A stretch of 64,000 nt of DNA from Acidobacteriota bacterium. GTDB taxonomy: Bacteria > Acidobacteriota > Blastocatellia > Pyrinomonadales > Pyrinomonadaceae. The stretch spans positions 496,001 to 560,000 of the forward strand of contig QQUY01000002.1 of NCBI GenBank assembly GCA_003385635.1, written 5' to 3'. Below the pieces are notes generated by a model. The model saw nothing but the letters and a program-made list of their open reading frames with translations, did not search any database and was not told where the DNA came from. Position numbers and translations under genes: made by a program. Of the stretch, positions 62,038 through 64,000 are shown in pieces; positions within the stretch are counted from its first letter, which is position 1; each line of letters begins with the position of its first letter.

Positions 62038-63141
62038 TCAGGCGGTTGATTCCGCCCGTCCTTCTTTGATTCGGATCACCTCGGCTTCGCCCCCGAACTG
62101 AGTTACAAAGCTCTCCTTTGAAGTCGAAACAAACGTCTGCGTCTTCCCCTTCAGAAAGTCCAGGAGTTTCCCGATACGCCTGTAGTCGAGTTCCGCATCG
62201 ATATCGTCAATGAGGAAAAGCGGATACTCGCCTTGCTGTTCGTAAAAGACGGAGACCTCTGCGATCAACAGTGTCAGCAATGCGCTTCTTTGTTGCCCCG
62301 ACGATCCGAATTTGCGCAGGTCGCGGCCGTCAAAGCTGATTTCTAGGTCGTCCCGGTGCGGTCCGATCAAAGCATAACCCGAGTAGATCTCGGCCTGTGT
62401 CCTGAGAGCGAGCCTTTCTGCGATCAGCGACTCATAGTCGTCAAGATCTCCTTTTCCTTCGAGCGAGGATGCATATCGAATCGATATCTCTTCCCTGTCA
62501 AATAGCTTCCGTTCCAGCACCTCGTTTATGCGGTCAACAAAGCGGACCCTCGCTTTGTGTATGCGCGCCGAAAGCGAAACGACTTGTTCGTTCCAGGGCT
62601 CTAGCGTCGCCTCTATCTTTTCGACCGGTGTCTCGTTCTTCCTTGCTTCCTGAAGGAGTTTGTTCTTCTGCCTCAACACCTTGCTGTAGTCGCTGACAGT
62701 CTGAACGTACGGCGGGAAGATCGAAACGATCCCATTGTCCAGGAACTTTCTCCGTCCTTCTGGTCCCCCGCGCACTATCTCAAGTTCGTCGGAATTGAAT
62801 ACGAAAGCGTGAAGCTGACCGAGATAGCGCTGAACCGTCTCTTTCTTTCCATTAACGGTCAGCGTCTTCTTGTTACCTTCAAGTATGACCTGAAGTGATC
62901 TGACGATCTGATCGCTTTGCCTTACTTCTCCCCGGACGATGGCGTTTGACGCACCAAACCGGATCGCCTCCGAAAGGCGGGCCGTTCTGAAGGATTTTGT
63001 CGTGGAAAGGAGGTGGATGGCTTCCAGCCAGTTGGTCTTCCCGTGACCGTTCTCGCCGCAAATGACGTTCAGGCCAGCCCGGCATCCGAATTTTCCGTCC
63101 AAATTACGAAACCCGTCAGCCGCAACTGACTCCAAAAGCAT
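62038..63141 (-). CDS. recF: DNA replication and repair protein RecF
   Basis: 367 residues. Walker A GENGHGKTN, signature FGSSGQQRSALLTLLIAE and Walker B YPLFLIDDIDAELD are RecF-specific. It loads RecA at single-strand gaps with RecO and RecR. It is convergent with the SDR gene, 3 bp apart. Confidence 0.95.
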   Translation of the reverse strand: MLLESVAADGFRNLDGKFGCRAGLNVICGENGHGKTNWLEAIHLLSTTKSFRTARLSEAIRFGASNAIVRGEVRQSDQIVRSLQVILEGNKKTLTVNGKKETVQRYLGQLHAFVFNSDELEIVRGGPEGRRKFLDNGIVSIFPPYVQTVSDYSKVLRQKNKLLQEARKNETPVEKIEATLEPWNEQVVSLSARIHKARVRFVDRINEVLERKLFDREEISIRYASSLEGKGDLDDYESLIAERLALRTQAEIYSGYALIGPHRDDLEISFDGRDLRKFGSSGQQRSALLTLLIAEVSVFYEQQGEYPLFLIDDIDAELDYRRIGKLLDFLKGKTQTFVSTSKESFVTQFGGEAEVIRIKEGRAESTA

Positions 63142-63274
63142 GGCTTATGTTACCATAGTGCGGGCCCTATTCCTTTCGCCCAAATCTGGAACGATCCCGA
63201 CTTTACTCATCTGTGTTAGATAGCGTTGAACGTCGTTCAACACGCTCAGATTACCTTCCTTGTCGGGAAAAACA

Positions 63275-63793
63275 ATGCGCACTCTTTTTGTTTTTATACT
63301 TGTTTTAGCCTTTTCTGTATTTGCTCTTGGCCAGCAAAGCACCGGTCAGCCTGCCCACAACTTTCTTGAAACGACGATCACCGGTGAGAGCATAGAAATG
63401 GACAAACTCCGCGGCAAAGTCGTGGTCCTGACCTTCTGGTCGACGCGCTGCGAGATCTGCGCTTCCGAGATTCCGAACCTGAACAGACTGGTGGATAAGT
63501 ATGGCGAGAACGACGTTGAGTTCATCGGCCTGGCCTGGCAGGATAAGGCGAAACTCGAAGCGTTCTTCCAGAAGAAACCGTTTAAGTTCAAGATCGTCCC
63601 CCAAAGCTTCGGCGTCCTTCTCAAATACGCGGACCGGGATTCGCAGGGGAGATTGAACATGGGCTTTCCTTCTTACTTCATCGTGAGCCAGGACGGCACG
63701 GTGGTCTACAAATCGAGCGGCTTCGATAAAGTCAACAAGATCGACAGTACGATCTCAAAGCTCCTTTCGAACAATCTTGCGAAGGTCGATTAG
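63275..63793 (+). CDS. Exported TlpA/ResA-like thioredoxin
   Basis: 172 residues from the ATG at 63275. Signal peptide (1-20, ...SVFALGQ), then the redoxin fold with FWSTRCEICASEIPNLNRLV; the CxxC site is Cys-Glu-Ile-Cys. Later GFPSYFIVSQDG gives the cis-Pro loop. It would reduce or isomerise periplasmic disulfides or deliver electrons for cytochrome maturation. Confidence 0.9.
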   Translation: MRTLFVFILVLAFSVFALGQQSTGQPAHNFLETTITGESIEMDKLRGKVVVLTFWSTRCEICASEIPNLNRLVDKYGENDVEFIGLAWQDKAKLEAFFQKKPFKFKIVPQSFGVLLKYADRDSQGRLNMGFPSYFIVSQDGTVVYKSSGFDKVNKIDSTISKLLSNNLAKVD

Positions 63794-63818
63794 TTTCGAT
63801 TCGCCACCGAAATTTGAC

Positions 63819-63846
63819 GCCCGGGCAAACTCGCCCGGGCTTTCTT
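63819..63846 (+). terminator. Rho-independent terminator
   Basis: GCCCGGGC (63819-63826) pairs with GCCCGGGC (63833-63840) and TTTCTT follows. It ends the TlpA-like gene. Confidence 0.8.
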
Positions 63847-64000
63847 ATTGGCTTCAGCACGCTGCTATCGGAACCCGGAGCGCCAGCGACGGGCAAGACA
63901 GAAGTCAGAGATCAGAGAAGAAATTCTAGATTCCAAATTCCAGATCAGTTACCCCGACAGACTCGACCGACTCACCAGACCCAATAGACTCAACAGACTC
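63847..64000. repeat. Intergenic tail with short direct repeats
   Basis: After the terminator, 154 bases run to the window end without a gene. CAGACTCGACCGACTCACC, AATAGACTCAACAGACTC carry an imperfect 8-10 base repeat (GACTC-A/G-AC). Confidence 0.45.

Overview
The window looks like a piece of an Acidobacteriota chromosome, probably class Blastocatellia (Pyrinomonadaceae-like). This rests on gene content (winged-helix domains fused to membrane proteins, DUF1015, monomeric isocitrate dehydrogenase, Tat-exported intradiol dioxygenase-like protein) and on intergenic repeat style. It is inference, not a database result. By eye, bases 1-46.2 kb are more AT-rich than 46.4-64 kb. A tRNA-Asn gene at 46320-46394 (minus strand) marks the change, with its 3' end facing the accessory DNA, as expected for an integration site.

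Region 1 (1-27.4 kb) is a copper/heavy-metal resistance island: a Tat-exported multicopper oxidase, a CusRS-like two-component system, a CDF transporter with altered metal site, a triple-YHS Cu(I) P-type ATPase, a DUF411 lipoprotein, His- and Met-rich metal-binding proteins, three DUF5676 membrane proteins, a MerR regulator and a Cys-rich CBS protein. Six copies of a promoter element (TTTAATC-N4-RTTTAW, with a -10-like hexamer 10-11 bp further on) lie upstream of six transcription units and define a likely response-regulator regulon. One predicted operon of 14 genes (8368-18551) also carries metabolic genes: a thymidine/AMP-phosphorylase-like enzyme, a PRPP synthetase, an archaeal-type (type II) GAPDH, an Lgt-like enzyme and an ATP-cone nuclease. 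I read this as a metal-inducible by-pass of copper-sensitive central metabolism.

Region 2 (about 27.7-46.2 kb) is a mobile element: Xre regulator, RuvC-like resolvase, large serine recombinase, OLD-family nuclease, a noncoding origin-like stretch, a replication-type HTH protein, a VirD4/TraG-like ATPase, a DUF932 protein, an unusual fusion of a winged-helix DNA-binding domain to a UbiA-type prenyltransferase domain, and then the most striking feature of the window. That is an eight-gene colinear array at 38396-46202: ubiquitin-like protein, membrane-anchored E2-like protein, JAB/JAMM protease, ThiF/E1-like enzyme, a second E2-like protein, a membrane protein, a 1011-residue TraG/VirD4-like ATPase with a nuclease-like C-terminus, and a recombinase-domain/excisionase-HTH protein without a catalytic domain. 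It is a complete bacterial ubiquitin-like conjugation pathway physically tied to a DNA-pumping ATPase.

Region 3 (46.4-64 kb) is ordinary chromosome: glycosyltransferase, RpiA, fluoride exporter, PurK/PurE, TPR protein, monomeric IDH, pterin dehydratase, two paralogous lipoproteins, DUF1015 protein, ECF sigma/anti-sigma pair, dioxygenase-like protein, tandem acetyltransferases, SDR, RecF and a TlpA-like thioredoxin. Its intergenic spaces hold several dispersed repeat families.
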